Program-made: the position numbers and the translations under genes
Shown here: positions 1-8,283 of the stretch, piece after piece
Layout of the letters: every line of letters begins with the position of its first letter
Position numbering within the stretch: position 1 is the first letter of the stretch
The notes under the pieces: generated by a model
What the model was told of the DNA's origin: nothing
Databases searched by the model: none
Seen by the model: only the letters and a program-made list of their open reading frames with translations
Assembly: GCA_964599875.1 (NCBI GenBank)
Contig: CAZRHE010000020.1
Location: 1 to 27,665, forward strand
Reading direction: 5' to 3'
DNA: 27,665 nucleotides
DNA from: RGIG4097 sp964599875
Lineage (GTDB): Bacteria > Bacillota > Clostridia > Christensenellales > CAG-917

Positions 1-130
1 GCATGATATCTACAAACAAAGGATAAACAGTATAAATTAACCGCTTTAACTGCTGATTTTGGCAAAGTGTAGACAAATAATATCTATATCATGCGTGCTG
101 CAAATGAAGAAATAATTTACCCACTGTATA

Positions 131-162
131 AAAAGAGCCACCGGATAGGCAGTGGTTCTTTT
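131..162. terminator. Bidirectional Rho-independent terminator
   Basis: An 11-bp stem (131-141 with 152-162, one G-T pair) closes a 10-nt loop. T-rich runs follow on both strands. On the minus strand it lies about 40 nt beyond the stop of the zinc-ribbon membrane protein gene and probably ends that transcript. On the plus strand it would end any gene arriving from left of the window. Confidence 0.75.
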
Positions 163-204
163 TATTTTGAGATATTAAGTTTTATTTAGATGGTCGTTTT
201 GTTG

Positions 205-1953
205 TTATGCGAGGTTCTTTTTAGGGCGGGCGGTTAGACCGATTGCAGAGGATATGAGAGTGCAGAAAGATAATATGATTGCGGTTATTAGTCCGCCGCC
301 GAGAGAGAGTGAGAATACCTCGTCCAAATCGTTTTCCGCCATTGCTTGATTGGCTGCTTCGCATACGACTATCGTGCATACGAGGGCGATTATCAAAAGC
401 ACTATTGCAATTACAAGGAAAGATAGCGCCGCGCTTTTGCGTTTGCCACCGAATAGATATATGCAAACGAAGAGTCCCATTGCGATGAGAATAAACGGAA
501 TCACGATGTATCCGGCGGAAAGGAAACTTGCGGTGGAGTAGTTCATTATGGTGAGCGTAGCGTTAACTATACACGCTTGATTTACCGATTCAAAAACAAG
601 AGCGTTGTTTTGATAAAGGTATTTTCGAGAATAATTTGAAAAATCGGACAAGTATTCTGTGACTGTTTTAAGGTAGTATTCATATGCAAGGCTGCTGTTG
701 TCATCGAAATTTTCGTCCAATTCTTCGATATCGGTTTCATCTTTGATGAACGACGCCATAACCGAATTTCCCGATTCGTACGTGTATTCATGCGGTGATT
801 CTCTGTCTTTAAGGGTCACGTAGTATGACGAAACGAAGGAGGGCGCAAAGCAGCATCCGACGACGCATATTGCAAGCGCAAGGGTAATCGTGTTGAATAC
901 GATTGCTTTTATGTTGCCGACCTTTTTGTGGTTGAAAGCGGACGCCGCAAATATTGCGACAGTGGCAAGGCTTGAGAAGAATAGGCATGCAATCAGCGAT
1001 CCCGAAATCATCTCCATTGTCGCCGTTGTTGCACAGGAGAACAAAATAGCAAGTGCCAAAAACAGATATAGCGGAATAAACGCGATGAGCTTCGTGAATT
1101 TTGCATCCTTACGCATTATAGCAAACACGAGATTTGCTACAGATAGCGCCAGCATAGTCGCAGAGAAGAGAATGTTGATAAGACAGAATATGCCCGCAAG
1201 AATATATCCGATTTTAACGTTCGCATTGCCTTTTATGCTCAAACTGTAGTTCAAATATGCCATAATATATTTGCGCAAAAGCGATTTTGTTTCGGCCGAT
1301 AGTTTATATTTCTCGGTGCGCGGATTGTAGTCGTCTTTAAATGATTCTTCGAAGTCTTCATGTGCCTGAATTAAATCTTCTTCAAGTCTTTCGATTTTGC
1401 GCTCGTCGTCTTCGGGGTCGTAGTTTCGTGCGGTGGCGAACATAAGAGCGATAGCGTCCGTTGGCAATATATCGAAAGTGTCTTCTGAATTCGAGGCATA
1501 TACAAAGTCGCCATATTCAATGGAATAAATAGGGCAGAACGAGAACGCAAACATAAGCGCGCATAAAAGCAGGATGAGAGAATGTTTGAATACTGTTTGT
1601 ACGTGCTTGTCTGCGAACAATTTGTCGTTTAATTTGCGGCTCGGAGTTTTGACGGGTTCTTTGAGGTCGGTCGAAACGTTGTCTGCGGACTTAACTTCTT
1701 CAAGCGGAATTTCGACGATCTCGTCGAGTTCGATTATATCGACTTCGTTTGCGACTTGTCCTATGCGCTCGTTTGGGACGTTTTGTCGTGTGCTCACGCC
1801 GTTATTTTCTTGTCGGATGCTCGTGCCGGCGAGTTCTTGCACCGAATGAGTTTCGTTTGCATTTTCCACAAGCGAAGTCCCGCAAAACGGACAAAAATTA
1901 AATCCCGTCATAGTGGGCTTGCCGCAATTTTTGCATCTATCGTAGTTTTCCAT
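205..1953 (-). CDS. Zinc-ribbon polytopic membrane protein of unknown function
   Basis: This 582-residue protein begins with a short treble-clef zinc ribbon: Cys7, Cys10, Cys21 and Cys24 in CxxC...CxxC form. A polar, acidic linker follows to about residue 115. The rest holds roughly eight hydrophobic segments, grouped as one helix, a soluble acidic loop (about 155-235), a block of helices, a second soluble loop and three C-terminal helices. The start at 1953 was chosen over an upstream in-frame ATG at 2001 because GGGAGGG stands just before it and the zinc ribbon then starts at the N terminus. A promoter (TTGACT, 17 nt, TATAAT) lies upstream. Membrane proteins with an N-terminal zinc ribbon are common in Clostridia and mostly uncharacterised. 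The two similarly placed soluble loops suggest an internally duplicated layout, but I cannot name the function. It appears monocistronic. Confidence 0.85.
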   Translation of the reverse strand: MENYDRCKNCGKPTMTGFNFCPFCGTSLVENANETHSVQELAGTSIRQENNGVSTRQNVPNERIGQVANEVDIIELDEIVEIPLEEVKSADNVSTDLKEPVKTPSRKLNDKLFADKHVQTVFKHSLILLLCALMFAFSFCPIYSIEYGDFVYASNSEDTFDILPTDAIALMFATARNYDPEDDERKIERLEEDLIQAHEDFEESFKDDYNPRTEKYKLSAETKSLLRKYIMAYLNYSLSIKGNANVKIGYILAGIFCLINILFSATMLALSVANLVFAIMRKDAKFTKLIAFIPLYLFLALAILFSCATTATMEMISGSLIACLFFSSLATVAIFAASAFNHKKVGNIKAIVFNTITLALAICVVGCCFAPSFVSSYYVTLKDRESPHEYTYESGNSVMASFIKDETDIEELDENFDDNSSLAYEYYLKTVTEYLSDFSNYSRKYLYQNNALVFESVNQACIVNATLTIMNYSTASFLSAGYIVIPFILIAMGLFVCIYLFGGKRKSAALSFLVIAIVLLIIALVCTIVVCEAANQAMAENDLDEVFSLSLGGGLITAIILSFCTLISSAIGLTARPKKNLA

Positions 1954-1987
1954 ACTCCCTCCCGTTAGATAAGAAAGACTTATAAAT

Positions 1988-2016
1988 ATTATACGATTCA
2001 ATCGCGTTCAAGTCAA
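1988..2016 (-). promoter_or_regulatory. Sigma-A promoter of the zinc-ribbon gene
   Basis: Read on the minus strand, -35 TTGACT (2011-2016) and -10 TATAAT (1988-1993) are separated by exactly 17 nt. The expected start is about 30 nt upstream of the chosen ATG. Confidence 0.75.
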
Positions 2017-2225
2017 TATTTAAAGAGAAAGACTATTTGACGTATAGTGTTACTAATAATAGGCAGAACGAGTGGCGGGGGACTGGGTGTGGAGATTAGG
2101 GTGAGCGGATAAGAAAATGAAAGAAAAAATTAATGATTTTGTAAGAAATTTTTGAGGATGGTGTAATAATCGGCGAGTACAATGGCATTATGAGAGAGTG
2201 GATATAAGGAGAAAAAGGAGGAGAT

Positions 2226-3107
2226 ATGGCGATTGAATTGAAGGGCGTCACGAAAGATTTCGGAAACGGAAGAGGGATTTTCGACGTGTCGTTTGACGTG
2301 CGCGACGGAGAAACGGTTGGATTTTTGGGACCTAACGGAGCGGGAAAGTCAACGACTATTCGCATTTTGATGGGCTTTTTGAAGACGAATTCAGGGAGTG
2401 CGACGATATTTAATAAGGATACTTTCAAAGACCGAGAAGAGATCCAAAAAAGAGTGGGATATTTGCCCGGTGAAACGAATTTTCCTACGTATTTATCCGT
2501 GAGCGAACTTATTAAATTGACGGGCGAATTGCGTCGTGCCGAGAGGGATGATTCCGCTGAATTGCTTGAAAGGTTTTCCCTTGACAGCAAAACGAAAATC
2601 AAGACTATGTCCCTCGGTGAAAAAAGGAAACTCGGAATCGTAATTGCGTTCATGAACGACCCCGACGTGTTGATTTTGGACGAGCCTACAAACGGTTTGG
2701 ACCCGCTGAATCAACGGACGTTTTTCGAATTGATGGAGGAAAAAAAGAAATGCGGCAAGACCATTCTTACGTCAAGTCATCGTATCGACGAGGTGGAATC
2801 GTCGTGCGACAGAGTGGTTATGTTGAAGGACGGAAAAGTCGTTGCGGACAAGGGCGTTTGCGATATCAAGAACGCCGCTTACACGACTTACGTTTTGCGT
2901 TTGAACGGATATGAAAACGGCGCCCTGAATTCGTTTGCACCCGAAAAACTCGGCGACGGCGCGATAAAGGTCAAGGTGAAAAACGGAGAAATAAATTCCT
3001 TTATAAAATGCGTTTCGGGGCTTGACGTTGCGTCCTTGAAAGAAGAAGAGGAAACCTTGGATTCGTATTTTATGAGGTTCTACGAAGGAGGGCGAAAGAA
3101 TGATTAG
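2226..3107 (+). CDS. ABC-2 exporter ATP-binding subunit
   Basis: This 293-residue protein is the nucleotide-binding subunit of an ABC-2 type exporter and would power the permease encoded next to it. Visible motifs are Walker A GPNGAGKS (35-42), GYLPGE at the Q-loop position (78-83), the signature MSLGEKRK (128-135), Walker B LILDEP (149-154) with the D-loop GLDP, and the switch His185 in SSH. The GYLPGE and SLGEKRK variants are typical of the BcrA/CcmA-like multidrug, bacitracin and lantibiotic exporter branch. About 80 residues follow the ATPase core, as usual for this branch. AAAGGAGGAG precedes the ATG. The gene overlaps the permease start by 8 nt, which points to translational coupling. 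The exported substrate cannot be told from sequence. Confidence 0.95.
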   Translation: MAIELKGVTKDFGNGRGIFDVSFDVRDGETVGFLGPNGAGKSTTIRILMGFLKTNSGSATIFNKDTFKDREEIQKRVGYLPGETNFPTYLSVSELIKLTGELRRAERDDSAELLERFSLDSKTKIKTMSLGEKRKLGIVIAFMNDPDVLILDEPTNGLDPLNQRTFFELMEEKKKCGKTILTSSHRIDEVESSCDRVVMLKDGKVVADKGVCDIKNAAYTTYVLRLNGYENGALNSFAPEKLGDGAIKVKVKNGEINSFIKCVSGLDVASLKEEEETLDSYFMRFYEGGRKND

Positions 3108-3852
3108 CACGCCTATTTTGAAGAACGATTTCAAACAAACGTATAAGTTCATTATTGCAATAACGGCGGTTTTATCGTTCATAAACTTCTTTTTAACCCT
3201 CGTTTTCGGCAAAAACGACCCGAATGCGGCGGCGCGCGTCATATCCATTCTATCTATGGTCTTATACGACGGCGGATTGTTCATGATTGTCGGATTGATA
3301 TTCGTCACCGTCGTTGCAAACATGCTGGTTTCCTCCTCGGTGGATACGGGAAGTTTGTCTTATTTGCTGTCCGCGCCGATTAAGAGAAAGACCTTTTCCA
3401 TATCGCAATCGATATATCTCGTTTGCTCGATATTCTTCCTATGCTTTGCGACTACGGTTGCACTAATCATAGGATTTGCCGTCAGGGGATTCGACGATTA
3501 CTACGGAAAAATCGCCGTGCTGGGGACGGGGACTTTCGCCTTGCTTTTTGCATGCGGCGGAATAGCGTTTGCGTTTTCGTGCATCTTCGACAGAGTGAAA
3601 AAATCATACGCCACGTCGGGCGGAGTGTTCGGAGCGTTTTTTGTTTTGACGTTGCTTGTAACTTACGGCTCGTCGAGTATTAGTTTCTTCGAGTATTTCA
3701 AGTACGTCAATTTGTTCAGCCTATATAATATCGACCATATCGTATCGCTCTCCACCGACCTTATTTGGGAGTTTTTGGTGCTGATAGCGATAGGCGGGAT
3801 TGGGATAACAATCGGTAACGTCGTGTTTTGTAAAAAGGACTTGCATATATAA
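3100..3852 (+). CDS. ABC-2 type permease subunit
   Basis: This 250-residue integral membrane protein has six predicted membrane helices: about residues 17-36, 50-76, 101-125, 134-158, 168-190 and 222-245. This fits the ABC-2 permease fold. The loop after helix 2 (SSSVDTGSLSYLLSAPIKR) matches the cytoplasmic coupling-helix region of this family, where phrases such as tGtl.yLLsaPikR are usual. Its start lies inside the end of the ATPase gene, with a GGAGG-like site (GAAGGAGGGCG) just upstream, so the two subunits are made together. No accessory or sensor gene adjoins it, so this is a stand-alone exporter. The substrate is unknown. Confidence 0.9.
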   Translation: MISTPILKNDFKQTYKFIIAITAVLSFINFFLTLVFGKNDPNAAARVISILSMVLYDGGLFMIVGLIFVTVVANMLVSSSVDTGSLSYLLSAPIKRKTFSISQSIYLVCSIFFLCFATTVALIIGFAVRGFDDYYGKIAVLGTGTFALLFACGGIAFAFSCIFDRVKKSYATSGGVFGAFFVLTLLVTYGSSSISFFEYFKYVNLFSLYNIDHIVSLSTDLIWEFLVLIAIGGIGITIGNVVFCKKDLHI

Positions 3853-3878
3853 TTCGAGCCGTAAATAAAAACAAAATA

Positions 3879-3906
3879 AAATCCGTCGTTTATTCGGCGG
3901 ATTTTT
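3879..3906. terminator. Terminator of the ABC operon, probably bidirectional
   Basis: A 10-bp stem (3879-3888 with 3895-3904, one G-T pair) and a 6-nt loop are followed by TTTTTC on the plus strand. On the minus strand the run is TTTTATTTTG. It sits between the ABC operon and the convergent TIM-barrel gene and probably serves both. Confidence 0.85.
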
Positions 3907-4005
3907 CGTACCTCTACGCAGAAAATTGTACGTAGAATAGGGAAGATGATATGACGAGGACTATTTCGGATCGGTGGCAAAATAATTGTTCGTCGACTTT
4001 GCAAT

Positions 4006-4677
4006 TTACGACCTATACTCGTCCATTAGTTCTCTAAACAAATCTTTCGACGATGGCATAGAATACGTGATGGCGTTTGCGCCTGCGTTTATCGTTTCGC
4101 GAATACTTCTATCCGTCTTGCCTCCGGACGCCATAATCGGCACGTCGGGGAACTCCGTTCTTATCTTGTGCACCACTTGTGGCGTTTTTGCACCGCATGC
4201 CACGTTGATAATCGTTGCACCGCAGTCAAGTCGTCCTTGTACGTTCGTTTTATCGTTCACCACGGTTATAACGACGGGGATATCGACGGCGTTCGACACC
4301 GCAAGCAAATTCAAGTCGGATACGGGCGCGTTTAACACCACTCCGATTGCGCCTTGCGCCTCTGCGGATTTTGCAAGGGACACCGTGCGGACGCCCATTG
4401 TCGTGCCTCCGCCCACGCCGCAAAACACAGGGAACGCGGATATTTTAATTATCGATTCGTTTATGGTCGGACGGGGAGTAAACGGATAAACGCAAAAAAG
4501 CGCATCGGCGTTGCAATTACAAATCACCGCAACGTCCGTCGTAAACGCAAGGCTCTTTATAAGCCTGCCGTTAATTTCTATACCGCTTGCACTCTCGATG
4601 CTCTTTGGCATTTTCAAAAAATGCGCGTTCAACTTGCCGTCTATTTGAGGAATAACAACCTTTTCGGTCTTCGCCAT
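4006..4677 (-). CDS. TIM-barrel family protein (putative aldolase/hydrolase-like)
   Basis: This 223-residue protein has the alternating beta/alpha pattern of a TIM barrel. Recognisable blocks are FTTDVAVICNCNADAL (45-60), VYPFTPRP (63-70), VFCGVGGG (84-91), GVVLNAPV (112-119), IINVACG (156-162), IMASGGKTD (181-189) and INAGANAITY (196-205). The last two look like the phosphate-binding loops of such barrels. Firmicute relatives are usually annotated loosely as hydrolase; a DeoC-like aldolase fold is another option, and the true reaction is not known to me. A GAGGTG site precedes the ATG. It lies 142 nt downstream of a TetR gene on the same strand, with a strong hairpin in the gap, so it may be read through from that gene and regulated by it. 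Confidence 0.75.
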   Translation of the reverse strand: MAKTEKVVIPQIDGKLNAHFLKMPKSIESASGIEINGRLIKSLAFTTDVAVICNCNADALFCVYPFTPRPTINESIIKISAFPVFCGVGGGTTMGVRTVSLAKSAEAQGAIGVVLNAPVSDLNLLAVSNAVDIPVVITVVNDKTNVQGRLDCGATIINVACGAKTPQVVHKIRTEFPDVPIMASGGKTDRSIRETINAGANAITYSMPSSKDLFRELMDEYRS

Positions 4678-4702
4678 ATTCTTTCACCTCGCATTTGCAT
4701 TA

Positions 4703-4729
4703 TTCGAGCGACTTCAAAAGTTGCTCGAA
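4703..4729 (-). promoter_or_regulatory. 12-bp hairpin in the leader of the TIM-barrel gene
   Basis: A near-perfect inverted repeat has arms 4703-4714 and 4718-4729, one G-T pair and a 3-nt loop. It lies 26 nt upstream of the start codon. No T run follows on either strand, so it is not a standard terminator. It may be an RNA stabiliser, a processing site or a protein-binding palindrome. Confidence 0.5.
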
Positions 4730-4819
4730 AGAATAATACAATACCGTCGAAATTTTGAATACGGACAAACTGCTCTTATCGTTCGAATTTTAGGCATCCA
4801 AGCAAAATTGACTAATAAA

Positions 4820-5374
4820 TTACACTCTGTCTTGCAAAAAATCGGCGACTTTGATTGCAAAATCTTTTTTGAGGACGAATATTTCTCTCGTTGCTTTTAC
4901 GTATTCTTCCGCCATATCGTGTTCGAGCCAATCCATTATCACCCCGAAACAGGTGCATTTATAATAATCGATAATAGTATCTTTGTTTTTGCGCGACACG
5001 CTTGGCAACGCGCTATCAACGTACTCTCTCACAAATCGCTCGCAAACCATCATCAAGTTTCTGTCGAAGGCCTCGCGACTTACGGAATGATAGATATTCA
5101 AAATGACTTTCTTTTTTGAAGAGGCAAACGCAACGATTGCGTCGAAACACTCTACAATCGTTGTTATAGACGGATAACTTTTGATTATTGCCTCCGCCTC
5201 GTCTTTGACGATTTCCTCAATCAAAGCGGGCAAATCTTGAAAATGATAATAAAACGAATTTCGATTGATTCCGCAGCGTTCAACTATGCACTTAACGGTT
5301 ATCTCGTTCAATGATTTTTCTCGCAACAATGCAATGAAAGTCTTTTTGATTTCGTTCTTCGTGAAATTTGCCAT
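4820..5374 (-). CDS. TetR/AcrR-family transcriptional regulator
   Basis: This 184-residue protein has an N-terminal TetR-type helix-turn-helix at about residues 25-46, with the hallmark CGINRNSFYYHFQD before the long alpha-helical ligand domain. The C-terminal part resembles the TetR_C_8 / dihydroxyacetone-kinase-regulator-like branch common in Clostridia. AAAGGAGG sits seven nt before the ATG, which fixes the start. It is upstream of the TIM-barrel gene on the same strand and may regulate itself and that gene. An imperfect palindrome (ATATGG, 7 nt, CCATAT at 5459-5477) in its upstream region could be an operator, but that is speculative. The ligand is unknown. Confidence 0.88.
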   Translation of the reverse strand: MANFTKNEIKKTFIALLREKSLNEITVKCIVERCGINRNSFYYHFQDLPALIEEIVKDEAEAIIKSYPSITTIVECFDAIVAFASSKKKVILNIYHSVSREAFDRNLMMVCERFVREYVDSALPSVSRKNKDTIIDYYKCTCFGVIMDWLEHDMAEEYVKATREIFVLKKDFAIKVADFLQDRV

Positions 5375-5837
5375 ACGCGCCTCCTTTCGATAAGCGGGGT
5401 TTATTGGTGTGATTTTGCTATATAAAGGCTAAAATCGGACGATATAACGAAAAAACAAATATGGCTTATATCCATATGCAAATTCGACGTTGCAATCAAT
5501 AAAACACAAAAAACTAATAATCGCAATGCGAGAATGCTATTGTCTTTTGCAATATAACGTCTTCGTCACCCATAAAACCGCACCTCACATTTTTTTTGAT
5601 TATAACCGCCGTACCGAATTTTTGCAAGGTATATTTTTTTTGAATAGAAAACGTTAAATCAAATATGATTTTTATTTATGGCATACGTCTTGCAAATATA
5701 CGCTTATTAAAAAGCACGAAACGCAGTGGCCAACGCGCGTTTATTCGGCGGATTTTTTACGTCGAGGCGGGAGAAAATTTACATAATTTTAACCTCGTAT
5801 TTTCCGGATATATGCTATGATAAATTCGGAGGCAGAT
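5375..5837. other. 463-nt divergent intergenic region
   Basis: The region separates the TetR gene (minus) from the response-regulator gene (plus). It is AT-rich and I see no gene in it. It contains an ATATGG/CCATAT palindrome (5459-5477), a possible plus-strand promoter (TTGAAT 5640-5645, 18 nt, TATGAT 5664-5669), a fragment identical to the right arm of the terminator at 3895 but lacking a partner arm (about 5740-5756), and a Pho-box-like repeat pair (5778-5794). Confidence 0.6.
5778..5794 (+). promoter_or_regulatory. Pho-box-like direct repeat upstream of the response regulator
   Basis: TTTACA (5778-5783) and TTAACC (5789-5794) are spaced at an 11-bp period. In Bacillus, PhoP binds direct repeats of TT(A/T/C)A(C/T)A with about 5-nt gaps. 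Only two units are clear. A TATGAT (5816-5821) about 21 nt downstream could be the -10, although it would put the transcript start very near the SD. It suggests autoregulation of the two-component operon. Confidence 0.5.
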
Positions 5838-6509
5838 ATGATATATTGCGTAGAAGACGATGACGGCATCAGAAACATGATGATATATACGCTGAAAGCG
5901 TCGGGATTCGGCGCGGAGGGATTCGAGTCGGCGGAAGGGCTTTATGCAGGACTTAAAAGAGAAATCCCCGAACTTATTATGCTTGATATTATGTTGCCCG
6001 GCGAGGACGGATTGAGCATATTAAGGCGGCTCAAAAATTCGGCGGAAACGGCGGACGTCCCTGTGATTATGACAACTGCAAAAGGGACGGAATACGACAA
6101 AGTCGTGGGGCTCGATGCGGGTGCGGACGACTATCTTGCAAAGCCTTTCGGGATGATGGAAATGGTGTCGAGGGTGAAAGCGATACTTCGTCGCAGCGGA
6201 AGAAACGGCGCGGATAAAGAAATCATATCTGCGGGCGACCTTACGATAAACCATACAGAAAGAAAGGTTTTCGTCTGCGGCGAAAGGGTTGTGCTGACGC
6301 TGAAAGAATACGAACTTATACGATATCTTGCGAAAAACGCGGGGGTTGTATTCACGCGTGAGCAATTATTGTTCGCAATATGGGGAGAGGAATTTTTGGG
6401 AGAAACGAGGACTATCGACGTACACGTGGCAACTTTGCGCACGAAACTCGGGAAGTGCGGAGAGTGCGTCAAGACGGTGCGGGGAGTGGGTTACAAATTC
6501 GAGGTCTGA
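5838..6509 (+). CDS. phoP: PhoP/PhoB-type (OmpR family) response regulator
   Basis: This 223-residue regulator has a receiver domain (1-115) and an OmpR/PhoB winged helix (about 125-223). The acidic pocket is Asp7-Asp8, the phosphoacceptor is Asp50 (LIMLDIMLPGEDG), and Thr80 and Lys102 (AKPF) complete the switch. The C-terminal block GETRTIDVHVATLRTKLG followed by VKTVRGVGYKFE is diagnostic of the OmpR family. The start at 5838 is preferred over an in-frame ATG at 5817 because GGAGG (5828-5832) is spaced correctly only for it and the protein then begins directly with strand 1 of the receiver. The kinase gene starts one nt after the stop. Its role in phosphate control is inferred from the PhoR-like kinase, the downstream phosphate transporter and the Pho-box-like sites. 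Confidence 0.9.
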   Translation: MIYCVEDDDGIRNMMIYTLKASGFGAEGFESAEGLYAGLKREIPELIMLDIMLPGEDGLSILRRLKNSAETADVPVIMTTAKGTEYDKVVGLDAGADDYLAKPFGMMEMVSRVKAILRRSGRNGADKEIISAGDLTINHTERKVFVCGERVVLTLKEYELIRYLAKNAGVVFTREQLLFAIWGEEFLGETRTIDVHVATLRTKLGKCGECVKTVRGVGYKFEV

Positions 6510-6510
6510 T

Positions 6511-8154
6511 ATGACGAGAAAAATATTCGTTTCCATAATCATCGTAGCGATAGCGGTTATGTTGACGTCGTTTGGCGTCGCAATCGGGGTCGGCTACGAT
6601 TATTTCGTTAAAAATCAAAAAAAGCAACTCGAAAATCAAGTGGATTTCGTGGCGGCGGGGGTGTCGATAGGCGGAATCGAATATCTTGAAAGCCTTGACG
6701 AAAAGGAAAATCGCATAACCCTCATCGAAAAGGACGGCAGGGTGCTGTACGACAACTTTTCGGACGCGTCGAATATGGAAAATCATATCGAAAGAGAGGA
6801 AGTGAAAGAGGCGATAGAAAACGGACAAGGTTATTCGTCGAGATATTCTTCTACTCTTGTGGAGCGCAGAATGTATTTTGCAAAACGCCTTGACGACGGC
6901 AAAATATTGCGCATATCCTGCACGGAATATTCCGCATTGATATTGTGCCTGAAACTCTTATATCCCGTGTTCGTCACTTTTGCGGTGGTGATAGCGGCGT
7001 CTATCGCGATAGCGGCAATCATCTCGAAGAGAATCGCAAAACCCATAAACGAATACGACCTCGACAATCCGAGCGACGACGCTTGTTACGGCAATTTGCA
7101 ACCGTTTTTCGACAAAATAAAGGCGCAGAAAGAACAAATAAAAAAACAGGAAAAATTGCTTAAAAAGAAGCAGGAAGAATTCGATTGCGCGACCGCTAAT
7201 ATGAGCGAGGGGATAATCCTTGCGTCTAAAGACGGGGAAATATTGTCGATAAATCCGTCAGCAAAGAAATATACGGGCGCAGACGGCGATTGCGTGGGAC
7301 AAAAAATAAACGAAATAGGCGGAGGAAAGGATATAAAATTTCCTGCCGGTGAAACAAAGGAAAGTTACGTCGTGGAAAAGGGGGACGGGATATATCAAAT
7401 CAGCGTAACGCCCGTGCGCAAGCAATACGAAAACGGTGGATATGCGATTTTGATACTCGACGTCACGGATAAATATCTTGCCGAGAAGATGAGAAAGGAG
7501 TTTTCGGCAAACGTTTCACACGAATTGAAAACGCCGCTACATTCCATATCGGGGTGCGCGGAACTCATCTACAACGGCGTCGTGAAAGACGAAGACGTCA
7601 AACAATTTTCGGGGCAGATATATCAAGAAGCGCAACGGCTTATTGCTCTTGTAGAGGATATAATCGAGTTATCCGCTCTCGACGAGGGGTTGAAAGAGGA
7701 CGTCAAAACGGCGGTCGACTTGAAAGAAATCGCAGAGGAGAGCGTGCGGGGACTCGGGGCAAACGCAGAGTCCATGGGCGTCTGCGTCGAAACGGATTTT
7801 GATTCCGTCGTCGTCAAAGGAGTGCGTCAACAACTGTATGCGATAACCTTCAATTTGCTGGACAACGCAATCAAATACAATAAGGCGGGCGGAAAGATTT
7901 TTGCGCGAGTTAAAAGAGAAAACGACTACGCCGTCGTGACGGTCAAGGATACGGGAATCGGAATAAGCGATGCGGATAAAGAAAGAGTTTTCGAGAGATT
8001 TTACAGGGCGGATAAAAGCCGTTCGAAAGAGGTCGGAGGCACGGGACTGGGGCTCTCTATCGTCAAGCACGCATGCCTAATACACGATGCGGAAATAACC
8101 CTCGACAGCGTCGAGGGAGAAGGCACGACGGTCGTCGTGAAAATCCCCGTTTGA
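6511..8154 (+). CDS. phoR: PhoR-type membrane sensor histidine kinase
   Basis: This 547-residue kinase has two membrane helices (about 6-29 and 150-172) enclosing a roughly 115-residue extracytoplasmic sensor. A short KRIAKPINE linker leads to a PAS domain (about 225-318). HisKA follows with His337 in FSANVSHELKTPL, then HATPase_c with N-box NLLDNAIKYN (448-457), G1 DTGIGIS and G2 GGTGLGLSIVKH (509-520). The order TM-sensor-TM-linker-PAS-HisKA-HATPase is that of Firmicute PhoR. The start is the ATG one nt after the regulator stop, preceded by GAGG. A longer upstream reading frame overlaps the regulator gene and has no SD. It would phosphorylate the adjacent regulator in response to phosphate limitation; the signal itself is inferred from context. 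Confidence 0.9.
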   Translation: MTRKIFVSIIIVAIAVMLTSFGVAIGVGYDYFVKNQKKQLENQVDFVAAGVSIGGIEYLESLDEKENRITLIEKDGRVLYDNFSDASNMENHIEREEVKEAIENGQGYSSRYSSTLVERRMYFAKRLDDGKILRISCTEYSALILCLKLLYPVFVTFAVVIAASIAIAAIISKRIAKPINEYDLDNPSDDACYGNLQPFFDKIKAQKEQIKKQEKLLKKKQEEFDCATANMSEGIILASKDGEILSINPSAKKYTGADGDCVGQKINEIGGGKDIKFPAGETKESYVVEKGDGIYQISVTPVRKQYENGGYAILILDVTDKYLAEKMRKEFSANVSHELKTPLHSISGCAELIYNGVVKDEDVKQFSGQIYQEAQRLIALVEDIIELSALDEGLKEDVKTAVDLKEIAEESVRGLGANAESMGVCVETDFDSVVVKGVRQQLYAITFNLLDNAIKYNKAGGKIFARVKRENDYAVVTVKDTGIGISDADKERVFERFYRADKSRSKEVGGTGLGLSIVKHACLIHDAEITLDSVEGEGTTVVVKIPV

Positions 8155-8202
8155 TTTCGGATTTCGCAGAATAAAGACTTTATCTATACCAAATAGGCGG
8201 TT

Positions 8203-8219
8203 TTTACATTGATTTTACA
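8203..8219 (+). promoter_or_regulatory. Pho-box-like direct repeat upstream of the phosphate cotransporter
   Basis: Two exact TTTACA hexamers (8203-8208 and 8214-8219) lie at an 11-bp period, as in Bacillus PhoP sites. A -10 TAAAAT at 8251-8256 without a convincing -35 lies 31 nt downstream. This is the geometry of an activator-dependent promoter with sites near -60 to -44. It links the transporter to the adjacent two-component system. Confidence 0.6.
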
Positions 8220-8283
8220 CTTTTCGAATAATCCGTTGATATCGTTTTGCTAAAATTTAGGCAACGAATATCAGGAGATTATT

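Noticed and set aside
91..189. Short plus-strand frame (MRAANEEIIYPLYKK...) near the left edge
   Set aside because: It runs straight through a well-formed terminator and has no SD.
5459..5477. ATATGG-N7-CCATAT as an operator of the TetR gene at 4820-5374
   Set aside because: Six-base arms in AT-rich DNA with no second copy and no clear promoter next to it. Mentioned only as a possibility.
5738..5760. Possible second terminator resembling the one at 3879-3906
   Set aside because: The right arm and T run match, but no complementary left arm is present upstream, so no stem can form. It is at most a decayed fragment.
6328..6510. 61-codon upstream extension of the PhoR-like kinase
   Set aside because: It overlaps the response-regulator gene, has no SD, and would place an Arg/Ser-rich segment before the first membrane helix. 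The ATG at 6511 has a GAGG site.
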